DNA of 64,000 bases from Gaertneriomyces semiglobifer (lineage: Eukaryota > Chytridiomycota > Chytridiomycetes > Spizellomycetales > Spizellomycetaceae): NCBI GenBank assembly GCA_025558075.1, contig JAHLKF010000001.1, positions 1,550,001-1,614,000 of the forward strand. The letters are read 5' to 3'. Below are positions 23,959 to 34,137 of the stretch, in pieces (position 1 is the first letter of the stretch; each line of letters begins with the position of its first letter). A program made the position numbers and the translations under genes. Under the pieces are notes generated by a model, which was given only the letters and a program-made list of their open reading frames with translations, was not told the origin of the DNA and searched no databases.

Positions 23959-24427
23959 GTTTTGCTTTGTGCGTGATGGTGGTTGGAAGAAACGCGTCGG
24001 ACGGTTCAGAATAAATGTATGATGTTGAGAGCGTGATAACTGGATTTTCACAATGCAAAAAGTTCAATAGTCGAGCATCTGAGTATGATTGAGATCCCTT
24101 GTTGCATGCGCTTGGGAAACCAAAGTTCCGCAGCTAAAAAGCTGCAGGCAGAGTAGCCCATTCTTTTACATCGAAACTCTACCACTAGACAGTTACTGGC
24201 TGAACGTGCTACAAGCTCCTTCCTATGACCACGCTGTGCAATTGTCTACGGGTCGTACGCCTTGATCGATCGATTGAGCATCTTGGCCCTGTTTCGGCTG
24301 CAGCAAGTCACCAACAGCATTTTTGCTTTTCCCCAACCCGCGTGGTAGTTTCCCAACCGTTTCATCCCTTCGCAGCGACATGCAAATCTTTCCCCACGGT
24401 TTCGCAAATCTAGCAAATCTAAGAGAT
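23959..24427. other. Intergenic, upstream of EIPR1 and downstream of BUD31
   Basis: 469 bp between two minus-strand genes; likely EIPR1 promoter plus BUD31 3' UTR. Long overlapping open frames on both strands continue from BUD31 antisense and are not supported as genes. Confidence 0.4.
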
Positions 24428-24941
24428 CTAACTCCCGGACGCACAACCTCTGCAACCACAGTGCGCACATTCGACAATCTTGCCCTCCTCCAACTGTGTC
24501 TTCGGCACGCGACACAGACACGTTGTCCCAAAGTTGGTATCTCTCGGTTGTATGCATCTCAGACAGCACAATTTCTCGTAACCGACTTTTTTCCATTTTG
24601 CAATCAAGGCGCCGTCGGCATGGCCTTCTTTGAGACAGTAATCGTAGAGTTCTCTGGATATGGCTTTGCGACGGTAGTACATGTCGTAGATGTAGCGAGA
24701 GCGTTGGTGGTGCAGTCGGAAAACGGGCCAAAGGGACTCTACTTTGCGTTTCCCTTCATGCGGCTCATTTTCAGCTGTAAAGTGAAGAGGATGATAAGTT
24801 CATGATTGGAGAAAACAAGATAACTTTTGCGAGAGAGAGATACATGCCTTCGCGCATCTTTTGCTGGAGTTGTTCGAGGGTGGGTTCGATGAGCTCCCAT
24901 CCTTCTGGAGGCGGCTTACGTCCTCGCTTTACCTTTGGCAT
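24428..24941 (-). CDS. BUD31: Pre-mRNA splicing factor BUD31 (G10 protein)
   Basis: Core protein of the catalytic spliceosome, near the U6 active site. Exon 1 starts [20 protein letters not shown] and ends with LQQKMREG; one intron of about 70 nt follows. Exon 2 has [40 protein letters not shown] and the cysteine-rich zinc cluster [20 protein letters not shown] with [14 protein letters not shown] at the very end. All zinc-binding cysteines of the family seem present, and length (about 145 aa) is standard. The ATG is the one aligned with other G10 proteins; an upstream in-frame ATG at 25001 is not needed. Confidence 0.95.
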
Positions 24942-26269
24942 TTTTGTGGATGTGTGTGTGAAATGTGTGTGTATGAATTGCTTCGATGAGTGTGTTTCCA
25001 CCCAAGTCAGTTCACTTGACTCGAGGGCATCACGTGATCTTGGCCCTGTGCCGAGCTCCGCGGGAGCACGAGACGGAAACAGCCGGGCACCGACTGGAAT
25101 TTTGAATGACCCTGCATATGACTCCTATGACAAAGCGACCCTTATTTGTCCTAACCCTTGTTGATGATAAGATGTCGCGACCCTAACCCCGTGAAATTCA
25201 TGAATGTGGCGGTGACAGTGGCAGCAGCGCAGCGGGACCGCGTGACGCGGGGGGTGGTGTGATGACGGGATCCATGGGTTTGTTGTGCATGTGTTTCGTT
25301 GGGTACGTGGGGGCAAGCAAGCAGTGGGGAGGGGCTCTTCTTCTTGCTTGGCCTTGGGCCCCTGCCCACGCTCGATGATATGTGTGATATTGATATTGCG
25401 TGTGACAGATAAGTAAGTGCATTAGTGATGATATGAATTGATATGAATTTGAATTGTGAGTAGGTGGTGTCTGAGCGAGCATATGAGTGAGTGAGTGTCT
25501 GTCGGCAATTGCACACGCATGCATGTGCCAAGAAAGATGGTCGACCCTGTTCTTTTTGTTCAAACAATTCATTCCAAACGCAACCAACGATCACGACCCT
25601 TTCTTTCAAATTCATTTCAACTTTGCCCCCCCCAATTCCCAATTTCCCCCTCGTCGCACACATCGCAACCATAACTCTCCTTGGGTTACGTTGCTCCTAT
25701 TACTAGTTACTGTACATATACATAGCCAATTCTATTATTATCACTGTTACTATCAACCTTACCTTGCCCGCCAACTTACGAGAACAGAGAGAGAGATCGA
25801 TTCCAGGCACACGCACACACGCACACCCTTTGCATTTCTTTCAAAAGGAATTAATTCCATTATCTCTCCCACACCCCCCGTCGTCTACTGAGACGGAGAC
25901 TGCAAACAGAACAGCAACACCACCTGAACGCTGAAATTGACCGCCCCCACGGACGCTAAACCACGCTAAACCACGCTAACCAACACCAACCCGCCTGACT
26001 GTTTGCAACGTTTGCCGATCGGAAAGGCAAAAAAGAAGCAAATTGAACGCCTTTTTGCGTGTATATTATTATATATTCCATTTCCCGCTCACGGGTTCCA
26101 CGCCCAACGGAAACTGACGACGACGGGACGACAACGACGTCGGGTGAGCATTCTTTCTCTCCGAGCAGAAACAACCTCGATATTAACAGACATCAGAACA
26201 GAAGTATATTCTTCTTCAACACACTACTATATACCTGCAGCCTTGACGTTTACGTACGTGTCATCGACC

Positions 26270-26272
<3 letters not shown>
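24942..26272. promoter_or_regulatory. Long divergent promoter between BUD31 and the kinase gene
   Basis: 1.3 kb with no supported gene. A TCACGTGA palindrome at 25030-25037 is followed 18 nt later by CTCCGCGG at 25056-25063, about 90 bp upstream of BUD31. CCTAACCC and CCCTAACCC occur at about 25150 and 25180. From 25600 on, the + strand is strongly pyrimidine/CA-rich, suiting a long kinase 5' leader. Open frames of up to 173 aa on the minus strand look like by-products of low-complexity sequence. Confidence 0.5.

Positions 26273-26328
<56 letters not shown>
26273..26328. repeat. (AC)28 microsatellite in the kinase leader
   Basis: Twenty-eight uninterrupted AC dinucleotides, ending 21 nt before the preferred kinase start codon. 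The tract is in frame with an upstream ATG (26059) and would read as alternating Thr-His, but a 5' UTR location is more likely. Confidence 0.97.
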
Positions 26329-26332
<4 letters not shown>

Positions 26333-26349
26333 CGAAACTCTACAGCGAT

Positions 26350-27720
26350 ATGGTGTTTGTTGCTACGCTATTACCCACGGAGCCTTCCATGGAACATTGG
26401 ATGTCTTGCTCGCGACAAAACATGGCCAATCAGGACAATAATACCCGGAGACCGTCGCCAACAACGCCAACGACGACACCAATGACGACGACGACGACGA
26501 CGACGACTGCACAACCATCATCATATCCCACTCTCGACAAACAATCCATGCGCAAACGACCACCACATGTCGTTCCCGTCGTGCGTGATCTGTCCCTTTA
26601 CACGACTCCGTTAACGGAAATTTCAAGCGCCCCCGCTGCAGGCCCCTTTTCCCCACTCGTCGAATCCCCAGTCACGCCGTGTTCCGCCCTTTCCGCACCA
26701 CCAACGCCTTTTGCGCCCGTACAACGGAAAGAACCGCCAGAGACACCGCACAAGGAAATGGTCGGACCGTATACTGTTATAAGAACATTGGGCTCTGGAA
26801 CATTTTCCCATGTCAAACTTGCTGTCGACTCGAGCAGTGGACGAAAGGTGGCGATAAAAATGTTACCCAAGAACCCACCACCGGATACATCCGCCGGGCC
26901 TCGGAGACCGACCCGCAAAGTGTCCGCCAGCATGACCAACGGTACAAACGAGGCTGCCATACTCCGATCGCTAAACCATCCCAATATTGTGAGGCTACTG
27001 GATACCTTTGAGACACCCACCCATACCTGTCTCGTGCTCGAGTACGTTTCGGCCGGTGAACTCTTTGACCTGGTAACCGGCGACCCGGCGAGTCTCACAC
27101 CCTCCCGCGTCCGTCGAATATTTACCCAACTGGTGCGCGCCGTACAGTACCTGCATCAGAACCATATCTGCCACCGAGACCTCAAGATCGAAAACGTACT
27201 ATTGGACGAAACTGGGGCGGTCAAATTAGCAGATTTTGGGTTAGCGAGACGGTTTAACCCGTCGTGTCCGTCCCTCGTCGATCGGTGTGGGAGTGAAGAG
27301 TATGCTGCCCCCGAAGTCGTTCAAGCCCAACCGTATGATGGACGCAGAACGGACGTGTGGGCGTTGGGCATTATTCTCTTTGCACTCTTGACCAAGGAAC
27401 TCCCGTTTTCGATTCGTCCGGGCGAGAAACCGCGGGCCATGTTTCATCGTATTGCGCGTGGTGAATACCGGTTTCCTATCACTGCTGATGCTGCTGGACA
27501 GCATGAGCACAAAAAGGACGAGGAACACATTCAACCCCCGGCAGAAAATGATGATGATGAGGAGGAGGGAGATATGGGACATGTATCGGAAGAAGCCAAG
27601 GATTTGGTCAGACGGATCTTGACCCCCAATCCACAACGGAGAGCGACGATTGACCAGATCCTGGCACATCCGTGGATGAATCAGAAAGACGCAACTGAAT
27701 CACCGCGAACATCTTTATGA
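26350..27720 (+). CDS. Serine/threonine protein kinase, CAMK-like, with acidic insert
   Basis: Intronless 456-aa kinase. Residues 1-135 are low complexity, rich in Thr and Pro, partly encoded by an ACG run near 26485. The kinase domain starts at VGPYTVIRTLGSGTFSHVKL (glycine loop), with VAIKMLP (catalytic Lys), an unusually long insert after it (PPPDTSAGPRRPTRKVSAS), NEAAILRSLNHPNIVRLLD (helix C Glu), HRDLKIENVLL (catalytic loop), ADFGLARRF (metal-binding Asp) and CGSEEYAAPEVV (activation segment end). TDVWALGIILFALLTKELPF and ILTPNPQRRATIDQILAHPW close the domain. Between them an Asp/Glu-rich stretch (ENDDDEEEGDMGHVSEEAKD) is inserted. Catalytically it looks active. Substrates and pathway are unknown; no regulatory C-terminal domain is present. 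Confidence 0.88.
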   Translation: MVFVATLLPTEPSMEHWMSCSRQNMANQDNNTRRPSPTTPTTTPMTTTTTTTTAQPSSYPTLDKQSMRKRPPHVVPVVRDLSLYTTPLTEISSAPAAGPFSPLVESPVTPCSALSAPPTPFAPVQRKEPPETPHKEMVGPYTVIRTLGSGTFSHVKLAVDSSSGRKVAIKMLPKNPPPDTSAGPRRPTRKVSASMTNGTNEAAILRSLNHPNIVRLLDTFETPTHTCLVLEYVSAGELFDLVTGDPASLTPSRVRRIFTQLVRAVQYLHQNHICHRDLKIENVLLDETGAVKLADFGLARRFNPSCPSLVDRCGSEEYAAPEVVQAQPYDGRRTDVWALGIILFALLTKELPFSIRPGEKPRAMFHRIARGEYRFPITADAAGQHEHKKDEEHIQPPAENDDDEEEGDMGHVSEEAKDLVRRILTPNPQRRATIDQILAHPWMNQKDATESPRTSL

Positions 27721-28079
27721 TATCTCGTTCTCCCCCTCGCTTTTTTTTAAACATAGTTGTGTTATAACATGTGAAACATATCTCTGCCTGTTTGGAAAGG
27801 TAGAACCCTTCTCCCCTTTGGATTACACGCTCGAACATGGTGGGGAATGGTGAAAACCATAAATAAATATATTAACACTATGTATACATCACAGCCCTTT
27901 TTATCTTTGAGGCCCGAGCTGCTTGAAAAACCACCAATATCCTTTCTGAGAAACTTGTGGAAAAAACCCATTCCACAACATCCACATGATCAGCGCCCAA
28001 AAAAGAGAAAAAGACCCAAACAAGAACTTGAGGTGGAGAGGGTAAGGCTAACCATAACCCATAAAACCTAGGTTTCCAA
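27721..28079. other. Convergent 3' region between kinase and MATE gene
   Basis: 359 bp between two 3' ends, with an AATAAATATATTAA-like AT-rich patch near 27860-27875 that could serve polyadenylation. No gene is seen. Confidence 0.4.
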
Positions 28080-29781
28080 TCAAACAACAGACCCACTGTC
28101 CCCTATCCGTCCACTTGTTGTAGTCCCATACGTAACTGGGTCTTCGCCATCCTCCAACCGACTAGCGGTAGTAGCCGACTCCTCATTCACACGGGTCCTT
28201 GCACGCATGACTTCCTTTCTCCAATCCATCCTTCCAACAACAGCAAGCAACATGACACTGACACCCAACAGTGCGACGGTCAGACCCACCCACAACCCCA
28301 ATAAATCCATCTTCAACGGTCCAAACGTCAAATACAACCCCAACGGAATCCCCAGGATATAATACCCCGCGAGATTAATATACGCGCCCAACTCGGGTCG
28401 TCCACACCCGCGCAGAATCCCACCCGCACACGCTCCAATCCCATCCGAAATCTGGAAGATGGCACCCAACGGAATGACTTTGGACACAAGGGCGACGACT
28501 TCAGGGGAAGTGGTCCACGCATACCCCCACACATCTTTCACAGCCAACAACAACGTGCAATTCCCCAATGCGACAAGGACACCCATTCCCATACACGCAT
28601 AGGCAGCGGCCTTGGCAGTCACCTCCTTGCCCGCTCCCAAACTGTTTCCAATACGAGTTGACCCACCGATGGAAACTCCGAGTGGGAGGACATACGTCAT
28701 GGAACAGGTGTTGAGGACGATGGTTTGTGCGGCGAGTTCGACTTCTCCTAACCATCCGGCAGCGAGGGCCATGACTTCGAACGCCCACCATTCGGAACAC
28801 GTCATGGCTACGCATCCACCTCCGAGTTTGATGAATTCCCAGATTTTGGGCCAGTGGAAGGATTCTTGGAGGTCCCACCCGCCCCAGGCATCGCCGCCGT
28901 TGATGAACCGGATGTAGAAGGCGGTGAGGGCGGGAAGGAGCATGTAGGTGGAGGAGGTGGCCATGAAGGCGCCGGGAGCTCCCAGGCCGAAGACGTAGAC
29001 AAAGATGTATTGAAGCAGGATGTTGCACGGCGCCGCGATGAGCATGACGTAGAGCGCGGCAGTCATAATACCTATTCAAACAAGATGAATAATGTTAACA
29101 CAATCATCAGCAACTCACACAACCTTCCACAAATGAATTTTTTTTTTTACCTTGTGCCTGCAAAAACCGCTTCATACACTCATTCACCAACTGCGGAAAC
29201 AACCCAATCAACGCAAACCGCGCACACACCCCACTCAACCTCGCCACCTCCCGATCCTGGCCCACCAAAAGCAAAAAAACCTCCGCATTCCACCACAACA
29301 CGCCAATCGGCACACTCAAAATCCCCATCACAACCACCCCTCTCTGAAGATGTTTCCCCAACGCATGTATATCCCTACTCCCCGTATGCGCCTGCGAACA
29401 CAACGTGTCAAGGGCAGACGCCATCCCTATGCCCACAGAGTATCCCGTAACGTTACACATCATGGTTGTCAAAGCCGTCGCGGCCAGTTCTTTGGTGCCT
29501 AAATGCCCCACTGCAAAGATCGCACTGAGGTTGAGCGTGGTTTGGAGGATGTAGGCGAGACACACTGGCCATGCTAGTTTCAGCAAACCGGCGGCTTCGT
29601 GCTTGACCAGATTGGATGTAATATGCGTGGCATCGACGAGGGGTAAGGTCGGGTCCTTCTCTGAAGGAGGTATAATGTGGGGATTCGCATCTTCTATTAT
29701 CGGGACTTGAGGGAGTAAGGAGGTCCGCTCGTCTGGGAGATCGCCATCGTCGAAAAACGTGGTGTTGGGTGGAGCCATCAC
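28080..29781 (-). CDS. MATE-family multidrug/toxin extrusion transporter
   Basis: Cation-coupled efflux transporter of the plasma or vacuolar membrane. Two exons are split by an intron of about 85 nt (about 29067-29150) that contains a T9 run. The 60-residue N-terminal tail is hydrophilic. Typical segments are LLKLAWPVCLAYILQTTLNL, FAVGHLGTKELAATALTTMM with GMASALDTLCSQAHTG in the first half, and WWAFEVMALAAGWLGEVELA, GVSIGGSTRIGNSLGAGKE and ILRGCGRPELGAYINLAGYY in the second half. QAHTG and GSTRIGNSLGAG are the paired family signatures. About 12 hydrophobic segments can be counted over some 550 aa, the usual eukaryotic length. The C-terminal tail is acidic and Ser-rich. Two adjacent ATGs lie at the start. 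Confidence 0.92.
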
Positions 29782-30757
29782 GTAAATCTCGTCGTTTTAT
29801 GAGAACTCGACAAAGTTAAGATGCGGGTTTCGCGGTACCGGTAGAGAGAGAGAGGACAGATATCACTTTTGTATGTGTGTGTGTGGGTTAAGAATGAGGT
29901 CGTAAACTTGAAATAACTACCAGCAGTTTTGACTCAAACGGTTATAAACCCAAATCAACAATCGTTGGGGCGGCGGGCCAGACGTTTTCTCTACTGTCTC
30001 TCGAAAAGCGTGTTTTTTTGCCGTACTATAACAACCCGCCAACGGAAAACCCTCCTTCCCTATCCAATCACTCTGTAATAACTCCAACACGTTCACGCCC
30101 GATCGCCCAACACTCTACGAACCCGTCTGCTTGTTGATCTTGTCCCGCTTTGATCTCTAACAACAACAGCAACTCCCCCCGAAAACTTCCCCACACCAAA
30201 CGAAAATAACCAAAACAAAACGTACTAAAATATAAAAAAGGTGTGCGAACCTTTTACCCGCGAACTTTTGACCGAGCGTGTCACGTGATATGAATCAGTT
30301 AAATCACATCACGTGAACAGTTCTTCCGAACCTCCGCGGACGTTCCCAAACGCGTTTACCAACCTTGTGTGTTTTCCTATGACTTTGGTTATGACCTGCC
30401 ATGAATTGAAGGTTGTCAGCATGGTTAAGGTGTAACTCATTAGTGGACCGAGCGGTGTTTTGTATCATTGTAACCTCATTGGTCTTGCACTTGTGCTTGC
30501 TTGAATAGTTTTCGACAAACTAAGGATTCGCGCAACACGTAATGGCAGAGGTGTAGAAGGTGTCTGTTCCCCACCGTCGCAGTTTCCAACCATTTCAATA
30601 GAAACAGAGATAATTTCATTCTAGAAATTCGTTGAATGTAATGAACGGACTCGAACGTGTGGTGGGACTTCAATCTCGCACAGACAACCACTGAACAAGC
30701 ATTGAAATTCACAAGCTATCTCATCACATAATAACAAGGATGACTATTGAATCTCAC
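29782..30757. promoter_or_regulatory. Intergenic with paired TCACGTGA palindromes
   Basis: 976 bp upstream of the MATE gene and downstream of the next minus-strand gene. Two TCACGTGA sites (30281-30288 and 30309-30316) are 20 nt apart, and CTCCGCGG follows at 30332-30339. These look like E-box (bHLH, Cbf1-type) sites and a second factor site. No supported gene; a 78-codon frame at 30476-30712 has no recognisable features. Confidence 0.5.
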
Positions 30758-31120
30758 TCAAACAATGATCTCCGGACACTCCTTCTCCAACGCATCAATC
30801 ACCTCCTGTTTCCCCTTCTCCACTTCCTCTCTCGCTTCTTCCATCGTCATCTCGCCTTTCTGATCACCATGCGATGCAAACACCGACGCTACAACATCAC
30901 TCGCAGATTGGTGGCGGGGTTCTTTGTTGGTTATATTACGTTCCTTGCTCGGAATGGCAAGAGAGGGTTGAACTAAAAAAATAAAAGTATCGTTAATGTT
31001 ACGGTCGTGTTTGGGATGTGAATGAGGCGGGAACTGACGGTCTTCAGGGTGTGTGAAGAATTCGGTGCATTTTGGTAGGTGTTGAGATTGGCCTTGGTTG
31101 GTGGGAGGTACACTCGTCAT
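30758..31120 (-). CDS. Small unrecognised protein (about 98-120 aa)
   Basis: Not recognised. The whole frame is open for 120 codons, but the middle (about 30975-31040) begins GTCAGT and ends TTTTTTTAG with a TAAC branch-like motif, so it is probably a retained-frame intron of 66 nt. Spliced, the product would be about 98 aa: a polar N-terminus (PPTNQGQSQHLPKCTEFFTH), a short hydrophobic patch, and a charged helical C-terminus (MTMEEAREEVEKGKQEVIDA, LEKECPEIIV). No signal peptide or membrane segment is seen. The regular codon pattern of the helical end makes it a plausible gene. Confidence 0.45.
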   Translation of the reverse strand: MTSVPPTNQGQSQHLPKCTEFFTHPEDRQFPPHSHPKHDRNINDTFIFLVQPSLAIPSKERNITNKEPRHQSASDVVASVFASHGDQKGEMTMEEAREEVEKGKQEVIDALEKECPEIIV

Positions 31121-32171
31121 GGTTGGTTTATATGGTGGTAATCAGAGTTTTGTTGGATTTGAGTTGTGTGAGATTTGAGGCGTGGGAAAAAGCTCCGGCT
31201 CCGTATTCTCACGCGCGTTATGAATTGAATGTCAGCAGAACACTGTTAAGAATAAAGGGTTTCTCAACCTTAATTACGAGGAATGGGGCATCTACTTGAG
31301 GTGTGATTTGTAAAGGGGACTGTCTGCTTTGGGTGTGAGGTGATCACTTCATGGATGCGAATCGATGTGGGCAATATCAAAGCAGCAAATTCAACACGAT
31401 GTGACTGGAACCGATCAAGGAACATTGACATCAAGGCCTCACCATTCCGCCTTGATCATTTCACTCCAACCAGAACGGCATTGAGGAAATACTATAAAGA
31501 GACGGTCCGTTCCAGCACACCACAGATGACTTGACAAGTCATTTCCTAATAATTAAAAACACATATGAGAAAGGATTTTGGAAAGGAGAGGAGACCAAGA
31601 TCAGCTTGAGGATGTGGTATTAGCTGAATTTGTATATGTACGTCAACGTGCCAAGTGCGCGAAAGTTGCTGGATGAAGCAAACAGGTATGCGACATAACC
31701 CAACATTCGAACGACTCGAGTGCCCTCAACAAGGACGCTTGTAGATATCAGAATGTCAGACCAAGTGGTTCTGTTGATATGGTAATAACTAATCTTGGGT
31801 TTAAATAAATGACCTGGTGGCATTTGATACAAGCGGATGGCGTCGCACGCGCTTTGGGCCACACGTCGTTGGCAGACAAAAAGGTCACAGTCCATACTCT
31901 TCCTGGCGTTCCTGTTCTTCTTAAACCCTCTGCACATTTCTAATAGTGATTACTGTTACTTTGGTTCTGTGACTTTCCTCCGCTGTGTATGCATTTTTGC
32001 TCTTTGTCATAATTCCCAAGTTTTTGCCTGGCCCTGTATCCAGAAGTGTTACGACTGAAGGCATCAACTCCGCCCAGCTGACACACCTTAACAAAGCTAC
32101 CATCACCATTTCAACAACACTTGTACGTATTAACCGACCCATAAAGCACTGCCGTACAGCGATATTACAAA
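31121..32171. other. Intergenic, upstream of UBC8
   Basis: About 1.05 kb. A minus-strand frame at 31620-31937 (105 aa) and shorter ones elsewhere show no recognisable motif or intron signals. Likely promoter and UTR sequence for the flanking genes. Confidence 0.35.
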
Positions 32172-32957
32172 ATGTCGTCTCCACGGCGTCGAATAGAAAC
32201 CGATGTCATGAAAATGTAAGTGTTACCAATGAATGTCACCTCGTTCCAGCACAACACACACAACGGTTTTACGTCTGACCACCCTACGCTATCGTTAGGT
32301 TAATGAGTGACTACGAAGTCACACTCGTCAACGACAACATGCAAGAATTCTACGTTCGATTCCATGGTCCAAAGGACACACCGTTCACGAATGGCGTATG
32401 GAAGATTCATGTGGAATTGCCCGACCAGTATCCTTACAAATCACCCTCCATCGGGTTCATGAACAAGATCTTTCATCCGAACATTGATGAACTGTATGTA
32501 TCACCACGACCTCCAATATTGTTTTGCGTGTGAAACCAACCTTGTTAACTTTTTGATGTGGAAACAGATCAGGGTCTGTGTGCTTGGACGTCATCAACCA
32601 AACCTGGTCGCCCATGTTCGACATGATAAATATCTTCGAAGTCTTCTTGCCACAACTGCTTCGGTACCCGAACCCGACCGATCCGCTGAACGGGGAAGCC
32701 GCGGCCTTGTTGATGCGAGACCCGTCCGCGTATGAAGCAAAAGTAAAAGGTAAATACCATAGCAATTGCTCGCTACCCGTGGTGAGGATGTGTGTATGTG
32801 TAAGGTCTTATAACTCCATCTTATTTGCATAGATTATGTCTCGCGATATGCTACAAAAGAAGCTGCTGATGCAGCGACGGATGAGAGTGGGTCAGAGGAT
32901 GATATGAGTTCCGTTGGCGAGTTTTCGGATGAGGATGCGCCGGGGTTGGAGTTGTAG
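32172..32957 (+). CDS. UBC8: Ubiquitin-conjugating enzyme E2, UBC8/UBE2H type
   Basis: E2 enzyme; yeast Ubc8 and human UBE2H work with the GID/CTLH ligase in the turnover of gluconeogenic enzymes. Four exons. Exon 1 is [13 protein letters not shown], exon 2 carries [20 protein letters not shown] and [20 protein letters not shown] with HPNIDE, and exon 3 holds the catalytic site [20 protein letters not shown] (active Cys) and [20 protein letters not shown]. The last exon begins [20 protein letters not shown] and ends in the acidic tail typical of UBE2H, finishing at GLEL-stop. Length is about 180 aa, as expected. The final 96 nt of coding sequence are repeated 329 bp downstream as part of a local duplication. 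Confidence 0.94.
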
Positions 32958-33180
32958 AGGTACCACTTTGCGCTTTGTACAGGTTTTGGGTTATAATAGA
33001 GGCGTGTTTGCATTCCTATTTTGCAAAGGGTGTACACTACAGTTGCCTTTAGGCGCCTTACTACGCAACGCATCCTATGCTCTACTTGCCCATCAGGCAG
33101 TGGATATTCGTTCAAGTGCACAGCGTGGATTGCCCACTCCTCGGCGTTGGCGTTCAAAGCGGACATCAAGCGTTCCAATT
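32862..33180. repeat. First unit of a tandem duplication spanning two convergent gene ends
   Basis: This segment contains the last 96 coding nt of UBC8 plus an inverted-orientation 3' piece of the KCTD-like gene. It aligns closely to 33191-33572 in the same direction, with offsets of 329 nt (UBC8 part) and 389 nt (KCTD part); the second unit is longer by about 60 nt between the two parts. Confidence 0.9.
33049..33180 (-). pseudogene. Truncated copy of the 3' end of the KCTD-like gene
   Basis: On the minus strand this reads ERLMSALNANAEEWAIHAVH then LNEYPLPDGQVEHRMRCVVR, nearly identical to the C-terminal 40 residues of the complete gene at 33436-34137. The frame is kept but the stop codon of the complete gene has been lost, and everything upstream (BTB domain) is missing, so it is a dead 3' fragment. 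Confidence 0.85.
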
Positions 33181-33190
33181 GTTTGTAGTG

Positions 33191-33286
33191 GCTGCTGATG
33201 CAGCGATGGATGAGAGCTGGTCGGAGGATGATATGAGTTCTGTTAGCGAAGAGTCGGATGAGGATGCGCTGGGGTTGAAGTTGTAG
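33191..33286 (+). pseudogene. Duplicate of the UBC8 C-terminal tail exon
   Basis: 32 codons including stop, colinear without indels to the end of UBC8: [20 protein letters not shown] versus the UBC8 original, ending GLKL-stop. Upstream catalytic exons are absent. A TTTGTAG just before it could act as splice acceptor, so use as an alternative last exon cannot be excluded. Confidence 0.85.
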
Positions 33287-33572
33287 ACTTTAAGTAGGTC
33301 CCAACCCACTGTAGCGCTGGTTATGGTACCACTTGCGCTTGTACAGGGTTTGGTTTATAATAGAGTCGTGTTTGCATTCCTATTTTGCGAGGATTCACAT
33401 AACAGTTGCCGTTACGCGCCCTACGAGACAATCCATCACAGGCGCTTTACTATGCAATACATCCTATGCTCTAATTGTCCATCAGGCAGTGGATATTCGT
33501 TCAAACGCACAGCGTGGATTGCCCATTTCTCGGCAACGGCATTTAAATTCGACATCAAGCGCTCCAATTCAT
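33191..33572. repeat. Second unit of the tandem duplication
   Basis: Partner of 32862-33180. It starts with the UBC8 tail copy and runs into the 3' part of the intact KCTD-like gene. Divergence is modest (roughly one change in ten positions by eye), suggesting a fairly old event. Confidence 0.9.
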
Positions 33573-34137
33573 TGTCGAAGAACGACACATTAATCGTCTT
33601 GCCCATTAGCCGCCAATTGTCAAGACGCTCCACTAGATCGGCTTTCTGGGGGTGCAATTGCGTACTTGTTGCATCCACTGCTGTTACTCGATGCATCGGT
33701 CGAGTTTTTGTAGATTCGCGTCCCTCCCAAGTGAGGTCGGACCAGGAACAACAGGAATAGAGATAATATAATGGAGCTTTCGGTGCTGGCTTCATAAGCT
33801 TCTTGGCCTCTGCGACAACTTGTGGCAAAAGGTAAAAAGCTCCATCGGCGGCCAGAACAGCCGGTGCAACGGGGTCCTTAGTGATATCAACGACTCCAGT
33901 TCGGAGGTAGCGTAGAATGACTGCAAATGTGTCTGGGTCACGATCAATGAAGATCTCTTGTTGCGAATCGCCGTCAGCAGTGTGGGCGATGAGGTTTGCC
34001 AGCATTGAGTTGGGGTGTCCATTGATGTTAGCTCGAGTCGTCGTGAAGAGTCTCCCACCGACATTGAACGTCACTAGATCCTTGGTAATACCGGAGAGAC
34101 TCATCGTAACTACCTGCGCCCACTGAGAAGATTGCAC
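33436..34137 (-). CDS. BTB/POZ (T1-type, KCTD-like) domain protein
   Basis: Single exon, 233 aa, or 222 aa if translation starts at the second ATG (residue 12). The T1-type BTB fold is clear: DLVTFNVGGRLFTTTRANIN, HPNSMLANLIAH, FIDRDPDTFAVILRYLRTGV and AAPAVLAADGAFYLLPQVVA-type helices. Such proteins form oligomers and often act as Cullin-3 adaptors or assembly factors. The C-terminal half (DNWRLMGKTINVSFFDNELE, AIHAVRLNEYPLPDGQLEHR) is not a known domain to me. Convergent with UBC8; its last 130 nt have been copied into the space between them. Confidence 0.85.
   Translation of the reverse strand: MQSSQWAQVVTMSLSGITKDLVTFNVGGRLFTTTRANINGHPNSMLANLIAHTADGDSQQEIFIDRDPDTFAVILRYLRTGVVDITKDPVAPAVLAADGAFYLLPQVVAEAKKLMKPAPKAPLYYLYSCCSWSDLTWEGRESTKTRPMHRVTAVDATSTQLHPQKADLVERLDNWRLMGKTINVSFFDNELERLMSNLNAVAEKWAIHAVRLNEYPLPDGQLEHRMYCIVKRL

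Noticed and set aside
25151..25672. Minus-strand frame of 173 aa between BUD31 and the kinase
   Set aside because: Low-complexity, His/Ser-rich translation of a CA/TG-rich promoter; overlapped by frames on both strands; no homologous motif.
26059..26349. N-terminal extension of the kinase including (Thr-His)n
   Set aside because: The extension is only the translated microsatellite and pyrimidine-rich leader. The ATG at 26350 gives a normal start.
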